DNA of 64,000 nt from Gibbula magus (lineage: Eukaryota > Mollusca > Gastropoda > Trochida > Trochidae): positions 31,501,860-31,565,859 of the forward strand of contig OW388293.1 of the NCBI GenBank assembly GCA_936450465.1, read 5' to 3'. Position numbers and translations under genes: made by a program. The notes under the pieces were generated by a model that ran no database searches, was not told the DNA's origin, and saw only the letters and a program-made list of their open reading frames with translations. How positions within the stretch are numbered: the first letter of the stretch is position 1; every line of letters begins with the position of its first letter. Shown in pieces: positions 13,801 to 24,700 of this stretch.

Positions 13801-16736
13801 AAATTATCCAATTTCGAACCTTTCGAAACTTCATTAAAGGCCCTAGTGGCCCGAGTGGGCAATCAGCTCCGCTGGAAACTGCTGTATACCACCTACTGTA
13901 CCTAGCATGTTTTATGTTATTTTTTTCATGAAATTGAGTTTATATTTTCATTTTGTTTACCTAAACTTTCATTATTTAATAAAAAAAAGAATTAGGTTTG
14001 CTGCAATCCTGGTTCTGTACCTCAATAGGTACTAAATCGGAGCTCAAGTATATCATACATGTATTTGTGAAAAAACATATAATTTACTTCTTATAATACT
14101 ATTAAATCAGACAGAAATTTACCTAGATTTAAATCAATGTTAGCATAAATTAGAAAAGATTAAATAGCTAGTTCAGTAAGCATGCCAACAGGCAAAATGA
14201 AATGACTACCATTAACAGACATAGAAAATTGAGCATCAGTAAGCTTCTAAACTCACTTATTGAAGCGTGCTGCCCTATCTTCATTGTCGGCAAACAGGAA
14301 GACTTTGAGAGCATAGTTCTCCATGTGAGCCTGTCCGACTACCTCACTCTGTATAGCGTCAGATTCATACAACTCCTTTTTGGCCTGGATACAAAAGAAA
14401 GTTAGAATAATAATGATATCATAGGTCATTCTTTATAGTAGAAAAAGGTTTTACAAAGGTTCAATGTTCTTTAAATAAAATAGTGATTAAATCATTAGTT
14501 ATGCAATAATATATAGGTTTTGATGGAAACAATATTGTTTCTAGGTAGCCAGCGGAGGGACCTCAGTTTGGCCAATTATAATCCATTTACCGGAAGGATA
14601 CTTTGGAATGATTAAAGTATCAAACTTCTCTAAAATTGAAGGACACCAAGCCCTAAAGGTAGGGACAATTTCCCAAGACCCCCTCTAAGAACAACACTTT
14701 TGAGGATATCAAGTGGTATCTGCTAAAATTATTAAATTTATGCAATTAAAACATTACAGTTAAAACAAATGTTAATGATCATAGATGTCTTCAACTTCAC
14801 TAAGCAAGGCATAACTCTTGCCAGTCTCCATTACTGGCTGATTTAAACCTTGCAGTATTTCCCTCACTTTACTGTGCTAAGATAGTGGAGAGCTGCACCT
14901 GGTATGCAAAGTGGGCTCTGATTTTCTACCATGTAAACATTAAGGGTCTGCGACAAGGCTTAAATCAGCCAGTTATGGAGACTAACAAGAGTTATGCCTT
15001 GCGGTGGAAGGTTGAGATGTCCTAGACCACTCTTTGATGTCCTTAATATTAATTTTGTGAGTAGTTACTTTTATTAAATTTGTTTTATTAGTATTACTTT
15101 TCAATTAAACAAGGTCCCAAAGGTTTAGAAATTAAAAAAATGAAGCCCTCCATTCATTTATTCAGAACAAAATATGAGCACTGAAAACACAGTCTACCTT
15201 TTCTAGATAATCCATCAGAGTGACGAGAAAGCTTCTGCATTCTGGTGTCTTCATATCTATCTCCATTCCCTTCTGCATGGCATACAGTCGACCTACAAGT
15301 GATATATATCATACAGTTCAATTTCTATAAAACAAAAAGTTATTATTGTAACAATCGAATAAATAGAGGATATCTGTCTTTTCTTGACTAATACCATGTT
15401 TATCTCATCGAGTGAGGTAAAAATGTTATATTTTATAGAGTGGCGCACCCAGAATGAAAATATATAACTTTTCTACCTCACAAGATGAGATAAACATGGT
15501 ATTTGTCAAGAATTGATTGATATTCTATTTATTATATGAAGTTATCCTTGTATCGTCGAGTATTTGGTTTTCGGACGGCTGACATTCTGGTAGTTTTTCA
15601 TGATATTTGTAGCCATGTGACATCATCAATACAAAGGAAAGGTCTCCGCTAGCGGTCAGAATAAAATGTTTCATGTGAAAATTCCTAAGATTTGTATATC
15701 ATACAAACTTCACTCCTAAGCTTAAAATCTATCTCTATCCTGAACTACTTTTTGCATGTTATGAAAAAGTCGACAATTTGATAATTTGAAAAAGTCATAC
15801 CGGCTACCAACAAAATTTATACGTTGTCCTTGCGTTTTTGTAATATTGTGGGTCAACGGAAGTTTCATAAATAGCTTGGGATATCCCTTTTTGGTATCGA
15901 CCAATCAGATGTCCGAAAACGGCATACACTCGCTGACTGTCAAAATGCCTGATGTACTCACTAAATGAGACAAGATAGTCATCAAAACATTTTCCCCGAC
16001 GAATTGTCTCCAATTTATTTTAGATAAAGCTCATATGGGGAAAATAGACGATACGTTTTATTAATTTTCAAACATTTTAATTGTCCACATTGATTCGTGT
16101 CTTAAGCGTCCGAAAACCAATCACTCGAGGTTAATTACATCCGAAAATGGTCGTTTCCTCGCCGAACGGCCGCTGGGAATAGCCAATCACCACAGCAACA
16201 CTGTGACGTCATAAGCCAATTCGCTGCGCGAGACCATTGTTTTATGATGTCAAATTATATCAGTCACTCTGTTCGCAGTGAAAATATAAGTTATTTTCAC
16301 TTTAGCTTGATAGACAGTTTATTTCACTGATAAATCCCAGTATTTCATTGCTCGTCATATAATAATATTAACGCCATAACGGTCTATTTTTAATATAAAT
16401 GACATCAATTATCAATTAAGTTTTATGTATTATGTACATCTATCTATTACATATAATAGAGCCCGATCTATGAAATGAATTCTTAACCACGATTGTCAAA
16501 TTTCAGCAAAGCATCTCAAGAAGTTATCGAAATGTCAGATTTTTATGACTATGAATCACTGTCTATTTTCAACACAAACAACCAGTTCAAGAGTATAACT
16601 ACAGAAATGTTTGATTTTGTAACTTACAGTAGTATGCCACAATCGGATCTCGCTTGTCATGTTCTGTGGCTGTCTTCATGTAGTGTTGAATCGCCTTCAG
16701 ATTCCCTGGAATCGCTGGCAACCCTGCTGCGGCCAT
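1810..16736 (-). CDS. VTA1: VTA1/LIP5, vacuolar protein sorting-associated protein VTA1 homolog (7 exons)
   Basis: VTA1 is the cytosolic cofactor of the VPS4 ATPase that recycles ESCRT-III in multivesicular-body sorting. Exons in transcript order are 16736-16628, 15292-15198, 14384-14257, 12432-12357, 10604-10487, 3101-2895 and 1955-1810. All have GT-AG borders and compatible phases, giving 292 aa (the human protein is about 307). The N-terminal helical MIT-type region (residues 1 to about 165) contains EHDKRDPIVAYYCRLYAMQ, VVKSFYTAGMLMDV and RKYAKWKAAYIHRCLKNGET. A Pro/Gln-rich linker follows (exon 6). The C-terminal VSL-type dimerisation helices contain KFCKYASSALQYED and DNLQKALQLL. All of these match VTA1 as I know it. 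The start ATG follows an in-frame non-coding leader and begins MAAAGLP. A complete DIRS element and several palindromic elements occupy the introns, and no coding damage is visible. Confidence 0.95.
2285..2640. repeat. Palindromic MITE-like element in last VTA1 intron
   Basis: The segment opens with TTATTACCCATATGG. It contains a hairpin whose arms lie at about 2534-2560 and 2599-2623; both arms read AAGTGTGYCATATGACTTTTAYGAA when one is reverse-complemented. It ends near TGGGTATTTATC. There is no coding capacity. The TTACCCATATG end resembles the ends of the element at 11228-11971, so the two may belong to one family. Confidence 0.45.
3633..3809. repeat. DIRS inverted terminal repeat (3' end of element)
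   Basis: This 177-bp segment starts AATACTTACCCCACTTC and ends CAATCACATTTCCT. It is the reverse complement of 10063-10239, with no mismatch noticed on reading. The 30 bases outside it (3603-3632, beginning ATTAAAATCTAAAT) are unique to this end of the element but are represented in the internal complementary region. Confidence 0.9.
3876..3958. repeat. DIRS internal complementary region (ICR)
   Basis: The first 47 bases (3876-3922) are the reverse complement of the low-coordinate element end, 3603-3649. The next 36 bases (3923-3958) are the reverse complement of the high-coordinate end, 10212-10247. The ICR is therefore a picture of the two joined ends, the arrangement known from DIRS-1 and thought to template completion and circularisation of the cDNA. 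It lies just inside the 3' terminal repeat, the usual place. Confidence 0.9.
4141..5289 (-). CDS. DIRS tyrosine recombinase (integrase)
   Basis: This is a phage-integrase-fold recombinase that would insert the circular DIRS DNA. The frame is open from 6882, but everything before about 5400 runs out of frame over the RT-RNase H gene. I chose the ATG at 5289 (MASTVTAPEQ), giving 382 aa. An N-terminal SAM-like core-binding region (SLYDDKWLSFEKFCASR, then FLLYLRNTRHLKGGTISTYL) precedes the catalytic domain. The expected catalytic set is visible: Arg in ATAARVSEIHALD, His-x-x-Arg in NNPHEIRALASTMA, and the nucleophilic Tyr in SVFASHYLRD close to the C-terminus. The true start is uncertain; translation could also depend on the overlap with the upstream frame. 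Confidence 0.88.
   Translation of the reverse strand: MASTVTAPEQSSASSGPRAVSSVRLGHLQKALKSKGYSARVASAISQAHRVSTRSLYDDKWLSFEKFCASRSKDPMSASPQFVAEFLLYLRNTRHLKGGTISTYLSALNSMLSVKTDTKLSKTPELIALLKSFKLEDQKLKFRPPAWDLNLVLRHLRGSPYEPLKQASFEDLTRKTVFLISLATAARVSEIHALDVTRVRFETSRHGSVHLGLLWNFVAKNQLPGQPDRKFTIPPLSSIVHDSEREELSLCPVRVLREYILRSTTRRKSHKRLFIPFSAAANGEVSRNTIALWLRQTILAAYDAEGLPHPAANNPHEIRALASTMALHRNISVPQIMEGCFWRSTSVFASHYLRDLAVEDVQGLQSFGPLVVAQQLTRPRLH
5193..7484 (-). CDS. DIRS reverse transcriptase-RNase H with methyltransferase-like tail
   Basis: This 763-aa open frame copies element RNA to DNA. In order it shows an RT domain (palm LDLQDAYLHVPI, then LPFGISTAPWLFTRI and the catalytic box DPYIDDCL), an RNase H domain (LFVDASHQGWGAH, NNLELQAVILAI, VASDNSTVVWLI, LADALSRP), and a C-terminal block (LIDLFATKYNTRLPVYVS, YAFPPPILLPKV, LLVAPFWPARSWFPLL) of the kind DIRS elements carry and that is described as Dam-like methyltransferase-related. 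Its start overlaps the 3' part of gag by about 350 bases and its end overlaps the recombinase by about 100 bases, both in other frames. No stop or frameshift interrupts it. Confidence 0.92.
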   Translation of the reverse strand: MSLSVRLCVLQCPQRPCSGTRSRRCSKNSPTRHRRISLFKPVNSLRTPFQSTTGKVLGFTQEGGSLFVEPTRTSTSTSVGALTQVVADTRATPRLPGVELLPPLGRRRPHTNPGAEGLVAHDWKLPPPVVPVSDTPVGGRLGVFWPNWTILEDPFVTNILQAGYKLPIVRSPPLTNLPRSRVYLPTQLLQLSDNISILLDKCAIETVSHPENTPGFYSPIFLVPKKNSEKMRMIHNLAVFNELYLAEPPHFRMTSLDQLRSKLARDDWLVSLDLQDAYLHVPIYRPHRKYLRFVFQSIHYQWKVLPFGISTAPWLFTRITTPIARFLHFRGIEFDPYIDDCLMSHAAPLVLRRQSQFALGLLRQLGWIVNEEKSHLIPSQRLTFIGGFFLTDLDLVKVPPDRWAKIQSFAKRGLADSLTLREWQSLLGLLSSAQYLTTRGRLMLRPLQRFLTPFIQRDDLQVRFPLTVGLHPYLHWWTTQSNVCEGVSLTDFPPDFQLFVDASHQGWGAHLEDRTAAGLWSDVQSQWHSNNLELQAVILAITHWLPVLRNTRLLVASDNSTVVWLIKNQGTTGSWKLLDQTFQLFHLLDLNHIQVKARHIPGCQNVLADALSRPDKPSPTEWMLHPEAFDLLCTGLHRPLIDLFATKYNTRLPVYVSPLPDPAAWAVDALSLSWEGLDAYAFPPPILLPKVVAKIKATKSLRLLLVAPFWPARSWFPLLRGLVSSDPVPLPPWPRLLLHPNSHLPHPDPERFHLSAWVICKKH
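7138..9063 (-). CDS. DIRS Gag-like protein with zinc-finger-like start and SR-rich tract
   Basis: This is the first open frame of the element. The frame opens at 9156, but the ATG at 9063 (MRVFCSSCRSLKSA) places a Cys cluster of C-x2-C, C-x2-C, C and C-x2-C spacing at the very N-terminus, a zinc-ribbon-like arrangement, so I prefer it (641 aa). A tract of Ser-Arg-Ser-Pro-Arg-Arg units around 8170-8380 is followed by acidic and then helical sequence. The C-terminal end is basic with Arg-Gly patches, plausibly nucleic-acid binding. Gag proteins of DIRS elements are poorly conserved, so the identification rests mainly on position and basic character. Confidence 0.75.
   Translation of the reverse strand: MRVFCSSCRSLKSAKNPHPLCPDCVGFQCDLDSKCIFCRPLSAPKFKAFVTARKKRFSQRKHRMSDKSATSPRDGASVPGDSDLLPVTSVSTEPSSATQVRVRHGPTLAEVEQGVNPGAPVIDPNLLMTLVNKQVEKLLEARAAQEVVVPVQPPQKQLPPTRPLVESVVRDASEDHRRVERSSTVHFRDAPMDTNYHRQYDQRLDSRAGDPFRFGEANRDFVYKEDHRLRSRSPRRSSRRSRSRSPRRSRSPRRSRSPRRSRSPRRSPRRSPRRSPRRSRSPRRSHSPRRSPRRSSPRPKASTVSSERSHSPVLREEHDFVPDYTEEVSEDDQTDTWLEYGDMFTWIADRLVTCPSPSQSADKRFTIWDDPELLIPPHPTIKDAMENLDEDFAKLDLNPSIHLAKATSGKYKIHSMKVYQAGASQDDHVRRLSDASQTVYKVQDVKLKNVDTELKRSLIPLSGLVSSLEAAAQDLTEENPSRVEHQATLFKWQANACAVVLSHVRSAIAMNTVVRRTGLLQPCQWEDEFKRSLVRAPVSSETLFGDKIKEVFKEQSDKAQADFTFQACKLVAHTFPVNNRKGARVYTGRRKSVRGAYQNKHINKRGGFDSGRGRYQSNAQASRGRAPTTPGKKKTPYKSRR
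8165..8385 (-). repeat. Short-period tandem repeat encoding the Ser-Arg/Pro-Arg tract of DIRS gag
   Basis: On the plus strand the unit is a variable GAGCGCCGAGGT or GAGCGCGAG pattern with 9- to 18-base steps, GC-rich against an AT-rich surrounding. On the coding strand it gives repeated SPRRSR and SPRRSP units. The longer open frames on other strands here are by-products of the repeat. Confidence 0.8.
10063..10239. repeat. DIRS inverted terminal repeat (5' end of element)
   Basis: This is the reverse complement of 3633-3809 over 177 bases. It is followed by eight bases (10240-10247, AAAAATTT) that form the extreme end of the element and reappear in the ICR. Between this repeat and the gag start lie about 1 kb (9064-10062) with no gene I can support; it is the element's 5' leader. 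Confidence 0.9.
11083..11228. repeat. Hairpin inverted repeat in VTA1 intron 4
   Basis: Arms of about 55 bases (CAATAACTAACGAGTGACGG and onward, against the complement of CCCCGTTACGAGTTGGTTAT) enclose a short loop. The imperfect palindrome abuts the TTACCCATATG-ended element that follows. It has no coding capacity and is typical of a miniature foldback transposon. Confidence 0.6.
11228..11971. repeat. Non-autonomous DNA element with TTACCCATATG ends
   Basis: The left end reads ATTACCCATATGAC and the right end CATATGGGTAATATT, giving a short terminal inverted repeat about 740 bases apart. The interior has no transposase-like frame. The same end motif occurs at 2287. Confidence 0.45.
14784..15022. 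repeat. Palindromic MITE in VTA1 intron 2
   Basis: The left arm contains GGCATAACTCTTGCCAGTCT and CTGGCTGATTTAAACC; the right arm contains the complement (AAATCAGCCAGTTATGG, ACAAGAGTTATGCC). Arms of about 65 bases with scattered mismatches enclose about 100 bases. Confidence 0.65.
15391..15506. repeat. Short hairpin MITE in VTA1 intron 1
   Basis: The arms are TACCATGTTTATCTCATC plus GAGTGAGGTA and their complement GATGAGATAAACATGGTA. Total length is about 115 bases. Confidence 0.65.
15556..16131. repeat. Non-autonomous DNA element with TTGGTTTTCGGACG ends
   Basis: The left end CGAGTATTTGGTTTTCGGAC and the right end CGTCCGAAAACCAATCACTC are inverted copies about 575 bases apart in VTA1 intron 1. 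The interior shows no transposase-like frame; the short open frames at 15722-16013 lack any motif. Confidence 0.5.
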
Positions 16737-17438
16737 TTCGATATTTTGCAACTCTTCTGATACTTCCGTATCCCAATTAAAATCCGGGAAAATATGTTCA
16801 GTTTATTAATGAATCATCGACGTATTTTGTGTTAGCAATAATTCATTTCCTACTCTCTAATAGTAATATACTATATGTTTGGTATATTTGGTGATAATAT
16901 GTCAAATAAAATGTTTGATTCGAACTTATAATACCTAGATAAATAAATCGGCTTTGTCCGGTTAGCGACTGAAGCGATAAACTCCGTGCAGCGTGATATT
17001 TGTGAGCTCTGAACAGCGCTAATGCATCTACCATCTTTTTAAACTGTCTTTCATGTTGTCGATATTATTTTAAATGAAAAATATTGGTTTATGAAAAACT
17101 GCAGATTGATTAATAATAATTTCGAAAAAATCGAATCAGAACTAAAAGGCCTACTCTCTGCTGGATTATCTTATTTCAACTAAAGATTGTTAGGTATTCC
17201 TACTTTCTTGGTTATATTTATGACAAATTCAGATAAATGGAAGTTTTACTGTATTTTTTATATCAAGTTTTCAGTTTTATGGCTTTTTTTATTATGCGTA
17301 CTTTTAAAAACATAATTAATAGCGTTTATGTTGATTTTATGAGCGATTGTGCAGGGTTTGTTTTAGTCAATAGCTAAATAAAATAAAATACACACATGCA
17401 GAAATAAACAAAGATGTAGAAATGCAGATCTACAGTTA

Positions 17439-17512
<74 letters not shown>

Positions 17513-18797
17513 GATGCCTTTATAATCGCTTCTTCGCGTTCCTACGTCTTAAAATGCAGGTAGATATGTCACACTTTTTTAAGAAAACACTTTTTAAAAA
17601 TAGTTTTCTGATATCAGTTTCCATTTATATCATATTCCCGGCATAAACGCACTATTGATAAAAAAAAATTAGGAAGATAAAAAACAAAAGAAAAGAAAGT
17701 TAACCGACGGAAGGTAAACATAGTATGAATAGATAATCTTGACACGAAAAAACACTGGAAGTATGTGTAGAATAAATTAGCGATTAGTCTTGATTAAAAC
17801 ACGGGTGAGTAAAAAAAAGGCGGAAATGCATTCGTAAGAGGTTATACCCGAGGGTTTTTCGTGCCACTAAATTATGGATTTACAACTTCTTTATTCTACA
17901 CTTTTTACTTGTCCTAATTTGTGTATGGATCTTTCTCTCGTAGAGTCTCCTGACACACTTTCACGGGGAATACTCTCTATACTCTTCATTGAATCACATG
18001 TCCATGCCGATGTACGTGTAAAGAGGCAACACCTGGGGCTGGCAGGACGTCACGTGACTGGGATAGGTAAAATTACTTACATGTTGCCTTGAAGCCCATG
18101 TTCCCCCCTCCAGCTGAAATGGGCATTTAACTTGTGACATGACCTTTGACACATGAGTGAGCCATGCTTCATTGGACATATACAATTTTTCTGACCATAT
18201 CATATATCTGAAACTACATGTATTTATTCTGTACGCGCGTGCATCTATTGTGTATACACTTTATGTTGTACATGAAGGATCTGTGATAATAGATATTGAC
18301 TAACTTGTCAGTATGTTTTATGTATATTTATATATATAGTCTACAATGTTTAGTTATAGATTGCGACATTTTGATATACCATAGTTGGTTTTCAATCTGT
18401 TTTATGTTTCAGCCATGAGAAAGTTTAGATCATTAACTTTGATTTTTAACATTTGCTTAAAGAAGATCTGACAGTTTTCGAACAAATATAATATTTTAAA
18501 ATATTGATTAATTGAAATCTATTATCGAATTATTACCAAAATCTTGAATAACTCCTGCTTTAAACTTGTTATGCAAAGGTAAAATGAGACTTGTAAACCC
18601 CAGGTGGAATTTTACTTCCTGTGTTTGACAGGTGCGTGATGGATGACTTGACATACGTTTAATCACTATACTCCTGACCATACCAGTCCCTTCCCTCCAT
18701 CTAACATTGAAGGTTGAGTTTTCTTTACTGAATGGTTTTCAGAATTTAAATAGTAAAGTTTGAAACAAGTTGATGAAATTCAGTTGATGGATAAGAC
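16737..18797. other. Divergent intergenic region between VTA1 and the SUEL receptor
   Basis: The two genes are head to head, with about 2.06 kb between start codons. The region must hold both promoters, but I cannot point to a convincing core element. It contains a long AT dinucleotide run and no gene I can support. Confidence 0.6.
17443..17511. repeat. (AT)n microsatellite
   Basis: About 34 uninterrupted AT dinucleotides. Likely to be length-polymorphic and prone to assembly error. Confidence 0.98.
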
Positions 18798-21700
18798 ATG
18801 GATACGGCGTATAGATGTACACTGGCCGTGATAGGGATTTTACTCTTTACAGGTTTGTGTGTTTTATTTGTTTTCGTTTTTGATTGATAAATATACATGT
18901 ACATATTTTTTAATTGTAGATTTTAGTTTTATGAACATTAAACCATCCAGTATGTGAGAACAGGAAGATGTTCTGGATAACAACTTCTTTAATATGAAAA
19001 TATTCGACGTTTCGGAGTAAATGCTCACTCTTTCATCGGGTGAAATGTAAGGAGATAACAAAATATGATACATTTATATAAATTAATATATTATTTATAT
19101 ATATTAATAAATTAACATATTAATTTATATCACATTAAAGAAGTTGTTGTCCAGAAAATATTTCTGTTCTTATGTATACCACTTCTAAATGCCCTTCAAA
19201 GACCTGACCCACTAGTGCTTTTTATGATAGATTCGTAAAATGTTTGTCTTATATCAGGTATATGTCGTGTTACCCTTTTAAAACGAAGATACTTAGATGA
19301 ATATTCATGAAGTTGCATTAAGTGGTTCAATGTTAATGCACAACGATTCATTTAAACAAAACTACGGATATTAATGACTAGATTTACGTATCAAATTGGA
19401 TTTCAGCAACTACACAATGTCCTTATTCAGTTTTACTGTTTTAGTCCTTGTCGTCGATTTAAACATTGAAAGGTAAACATATTGATCGAATGGTAATCTT
19501 TAATTGAAACAAACAGAACATTGTACTTAATATTTTTCATGTTCATACATGTATCTGGTCACGTGAAATATCCATAACAACATATTTGTCACATGCATAC
19601 AGAGCTTGAAACTTTTCGTTTGCTTTGCACTGTTTTCCAAAGAGTTCTACGCCGTCGCATGCATGTCAAATTGTCATGTTGAGGATATTTATCATTTGAA
19701 AAAGTATAGGATTTTTAGTTATCTACCACCTCATCATGTTCCATATCAAATATATTTATCTTCTCAGAAGTGTATTTATCACAACACAAATGTAATTATG
19801 CAAGGGTATAAAAACAAAGTTACTGTATTATGTTTAGTAAATTGGCTGTTTGATAAATATTTCCCATCGTCAATGTTGCGCCGTAGGTAAACTCTATTGA
19901 TAATTAGTCAATCAATAATAAACAGTCGCTCTATTACTACCTAAGGCTATACTATATAGGTGCAGCCCCTGTACGTACTATCAGGGTGTTCACCATGTCA
20001 CGCCCCCGGTGTAGTACTAAACGATCTTCGCTAAGGTCGTTATATTTCTCCATAACCATTAAAACTGCAATTTGTCTTTTTCCTGATTGGGGACCTTTGT
20101 GGCTTTATACACTGTGAATGGACGGGAATATTGTATCATCACGATTGAATATCTTTAAATCATTAATATTCTGGTTATGTTAAGATCATCATTTAGTGTA
20201 AGATATTTTAAACTTCTTATGCTTTCTTCTTCTGACGTCCATGAAGATCTGCATCTATTGCTTTCTCCAAAGATATATAAGGGAGATTTCAGACGATCGT
20301 GATGATATACTGGAATAAAGTAAGGCCTGTAGATTTTACATTCTATTAGACTGTCCATTGAATCAGCCTATAGAAAACATAGACACATATCCTGTCTTAT
20401 AGTACATTGTCTTATGTAGAAGTCATTCAACTCCATTGGGCACCTTGTGTTGTCAACACTCCAATAGTTTCTATGAACAACACATATATTTTATAACATA
20501 TCCCATAACCCACATATAACCATTTTATATTTCTTCACTATCTAAATGGCAAGTATTTCTAAAAAAATATATTTTATAACATATCCCATATCCCACATAT
20601 AACCATGTTATATTTCTTCACTATCTAAATGGCAAGTATTTCTAACAGATATATTATATGTAAATATATAATGCACCATTAATGGAAAATTAATTATCAC
20701 ATTGAACATGTATCCATTGTAATGTGTAGAAAAATTAATTGCACTTTGACTATCCAGTATCATTGATGTATTTATAAGTTTGTATATATGTAGTTGAATT
20801 ATTTGTTTAACTAACATTTCCATCTATATGTTCGGCCAACGTTTACATCACTATTCGAAATACTGTAAATACGAATCTATTGGACGTGAAGTTTTATAAA
20901 CTAAATAGGAAGGAAATGTGAATGATTCATGTTCACTGGATCATTGCACCTTAAAGGTTAGATGAAATGACATATGGTCACTTTCGGATTCGTTGAAAAG
21001 GGGTTTCAATTTGTCAATTGCTCGATTTTAAATTTTTTAAATCGACCCATAAATTACTTATATACGGCTTTTTAAAAAAGTGCCCAATTAAGCCCCGGCG
21101 GGGTTGAATCAATTATCATTTTATACATTTTCCCGTACCTCACATGATGAGATAATTCTTTTAAAATTCCACCTCAAAAGGTTCAGTACCCTAGAAAGCT
21201 GAATAGTTTATGGTTGTAAACCATTCGTATACATTGTGTGAACCAACACAGTAACTGCACGTTTGTTAAGCATATGCATGTGTAAGAGATTATTCATGTC
21301 TTCAGGTCAATATTTTGCCTTGACCTCAACTTCAATAAATCAATCAACCTTCAATCAATCAAGCATCACATGTAGAGACAGCTTACGTCAGGTGACGAGG
21401 TTTAACGAAATACCATGAAGCAATACATCAAATTCAAATATTATATTTACAAACATTACAATCTTGACATTTTGAAAGGTTAATTTTCACTGTGATAATC
21501 AACATTTCTATGACACTGGTCCCTGATCATTGTGGATTTTATTATCTTCATCGTTTACATTACCATCACCCCAACCACTAACAACACCATCATCTTCATT
21601 ACCATGATGCAATTGCTAAGATTACCATCAGCTACCCATCAGCACCATCATCTCCAAAATCATCCAGTCACTATCTATGTTAGTTTCACTACCACATAAT

Positions 21701-24700
21701 ACACTATATTAATCGTCCCAAAAATAATCACCAATTTATCATCATCATAATCAGTTAGTCATAAACACGACCACGATCCTTAAAATATCACTATAACAAA
21801 AACAGCACCAACACCATACTCTGTTACATATATTATTCTCACCCTCACATCAACCATCATCCTCAACATCTTATCCATCAACAGCGATATCAACATCACC
21901 AATTCTTTCAGTGGTATTCTAGAAGTTGGTATGATGAAAAATGACGACACTATTTATGAATATACAACTTCTTTACTCTCCAAAGGCGACGTTTCGACAA
22001 ACATTTAGGTTCTAATGTCGTTGTCACTAATATCATTGTCAACAAAAATATCATGCCATTACCACCATCACCATATCACCATGGCCACTACTAACACCAA
22101 CCCATCGACATCTCCACCCTTTTGATTGTTTTATTTATTTTGTTTGCAATAAATATCCTCCACACAAATTCATCTGTTCTAATTCTCAATGTACTCCAGT
22201 TGAAGGCGCCATCATCGAGAAGACGGCGAGTGTGTGTAATGGCGAATGCTCCAACCTTCTGATGCAATGTCCACCCGACCACAAGATCGCTATCAGAGAG
22301 GCGCTGTACGGAGTTCACACGACAACTTCCGGTTGCCCCTACAACATGGAGTGTGACGATATGAGACGAGGGGAGTGTTGTGACATGCCAGCAGCCCGGG
22401 ACTGTCTCTTCCCCTACCCCCTGGATCACCTGGAGGCCTTCCACAGGAACTGTTCCGGCAAGCTGCAGTGTCACATTAAATCCCAACAGAGGCCTGATGC
22501 ATCTCCAGCATGTTCGCCCGTGGAACATCGCAACATCTCCAGCTACTCCTTCTTCGACTACGTGTGTGTTAATGGTGGGTTGACTTCATATATCACAAGG
22601 GCAAATATATATCGAAGAAAATACACATTACGCTTCCCTAGAGCGTCAGATTCTGTTGTTCTAATAGCCACATAGCTTGATGAATTGTGATTGAATCCAT
22701 AATCCGTTTTGTGCCAAAATTTGTGTATACATCCTCTTATACGTATGTTATTGCTCTAGCTCTCATGAAAGATAATCCAGTGTGAAATGTTATGGCAATG
22801 TAACACCAGTGCAACCATGCTAGATGTATACGACGCATACCTGACATATTCTACGACAAACTGTTGGTACCGACAATGGCACCTTCATCTCCACGCTAAC
22901 GTCTTCCACGGGTCAATATTATCATGTTTATTTGAATATTGCAGATACGTTCACAGCCGATATTTGCAGCCCGTACAGTACGTCCATGCACGGAAGGACT
23001 CTCTTTGCACTCTTCGACGCTCGGACACAAACTCCCCCACCTCCTGGATCCACGTGCACATGCGTGGCCACGCCCACTTCCTGGACAGGAGCCGGTAGAG
23101 TTTCTTCTTTTGTGGTGGACATGCGCCTTAACAAGCCTAGCTCCTCCTGGTGTTCAGATTCGGAACTAATCATGGAAGCAAGTCCAAATATCCACGAGAT
23201 ATCCTGTCTACCAAGCAATGACCCGTATTTTCCTTATCCCTTTGTGTCCATAATTAACTCGACCAATGGTGCCATCGCTCACTTGGTGTTCAACGAAAGT
23301 CCGCCGGAATTCGTATGGATTGGATTTGAAGGTAAATGAAATATGTTTCCAGAGGAAACATGCATCATCCTAGAGATTGTCGTTGATGGTCTCGATATGG
23401 ATAGTTTCAATAAGTGTTTGAATTATGATTAAAAAGATCATTGGTGAACATATAACATTTATGCTCTCCTTGCATCGTTCACAATAGGTGCCGGTGATGA
23501 ACATACGCTAGTATTATGACTTCAATTACTATATACACATTGTATTTCTTGCAGCAAGTAAAGACGAGGAACTGGAACTGACGTGTGGACTCCAGCCCAA
23601 GCCCACACCGCCCCCTCCTCCCCGTCGTAAGTGTTTGAATTGCACTCGGTCATATCTGTTTATCTCTACAATCTTTCAGTAAATAAGTCTGAGTACCCTG
23701 GAGATAACGATAAACGACCTAAATGTTGACATATTTGTACTTCGGCATAAACAAATATAGACAATACATCTAGGTACGGATTTACACTGATGACAACTGA
23801 TCATTACTTTATCTATCAATTATTTAGTTTTCGCACACTTTATTCATTGTGAACGCCCTTCAGCCGAGGAGATCTATTTTCACCATTTCCATCTCAGTTA
23901 TGAATCAATATGTTACCTTTTTGTTTAAGGATGTCCGCTCCTTCCTGTTGAACTTCAAAAATGAAATGTGATTAAGTAAAGATTTGTTTTCATCTTTATT
24001 TACTTCATGATATTCTAATACATCTACATACTTTTAAAAAACAAATGAAATAAAGAAAATGTGACTTAAGAACCTTTAAAAGTGTTTAAACAGCATAAAT
24101 GGCCTAAATTTGACTAAAAATGGGGGTATCAGGTACATTTTGTGTCAAAGCTTTAAAAAACCCACACTACCATATATATTTTTTCATCGATTTCGGTAGG
24201 GTAACATGAACTTTGTAACATATCAAAAAAGGAAAAAAAGTTTTATACTAGAAATGTAGTATTTTAAAGTTTTTAGCAGTTTTTTCCCATTTCCCCATAG
24301 ACTCCCATGTTAAATTTGTACTTCACCCCACTATCATACAGGCGTTATATCTCGAAAAAAACCCACACTACCCCCTATTTTTTAATGCTAATTTTCCAAT
24401 CATATACTTTGATCTTTTAAAAAATATAAGTTAGAAAAATGTTTAATACTATAAATTTGAGGAGCGAACATCCTTAATTAACACGAAAATGTATGTACGT
24501 GTCATATTTATGTAATCTCTAAATCGTTTCAAAATATGTTGATTCATATGTTTGCGACGTCATCATTCCAGCACCTGTAAAACCCATACCTAACTTCATC
24601 GAGGAACCGGAAACAGCCCAGGTGTTGGTGCCTGCCTCAGGACCTGGGCCGAGGAGAGGTATGTCACGTGATCAGTCTGCAGACAAGGGTAACCTGTGAC

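Noticed and set aside
16493..16780. 95-codon plus-strand open frame
   Set aside because: It is antisense to VTA1 exon 1 and its flank, with no motif.
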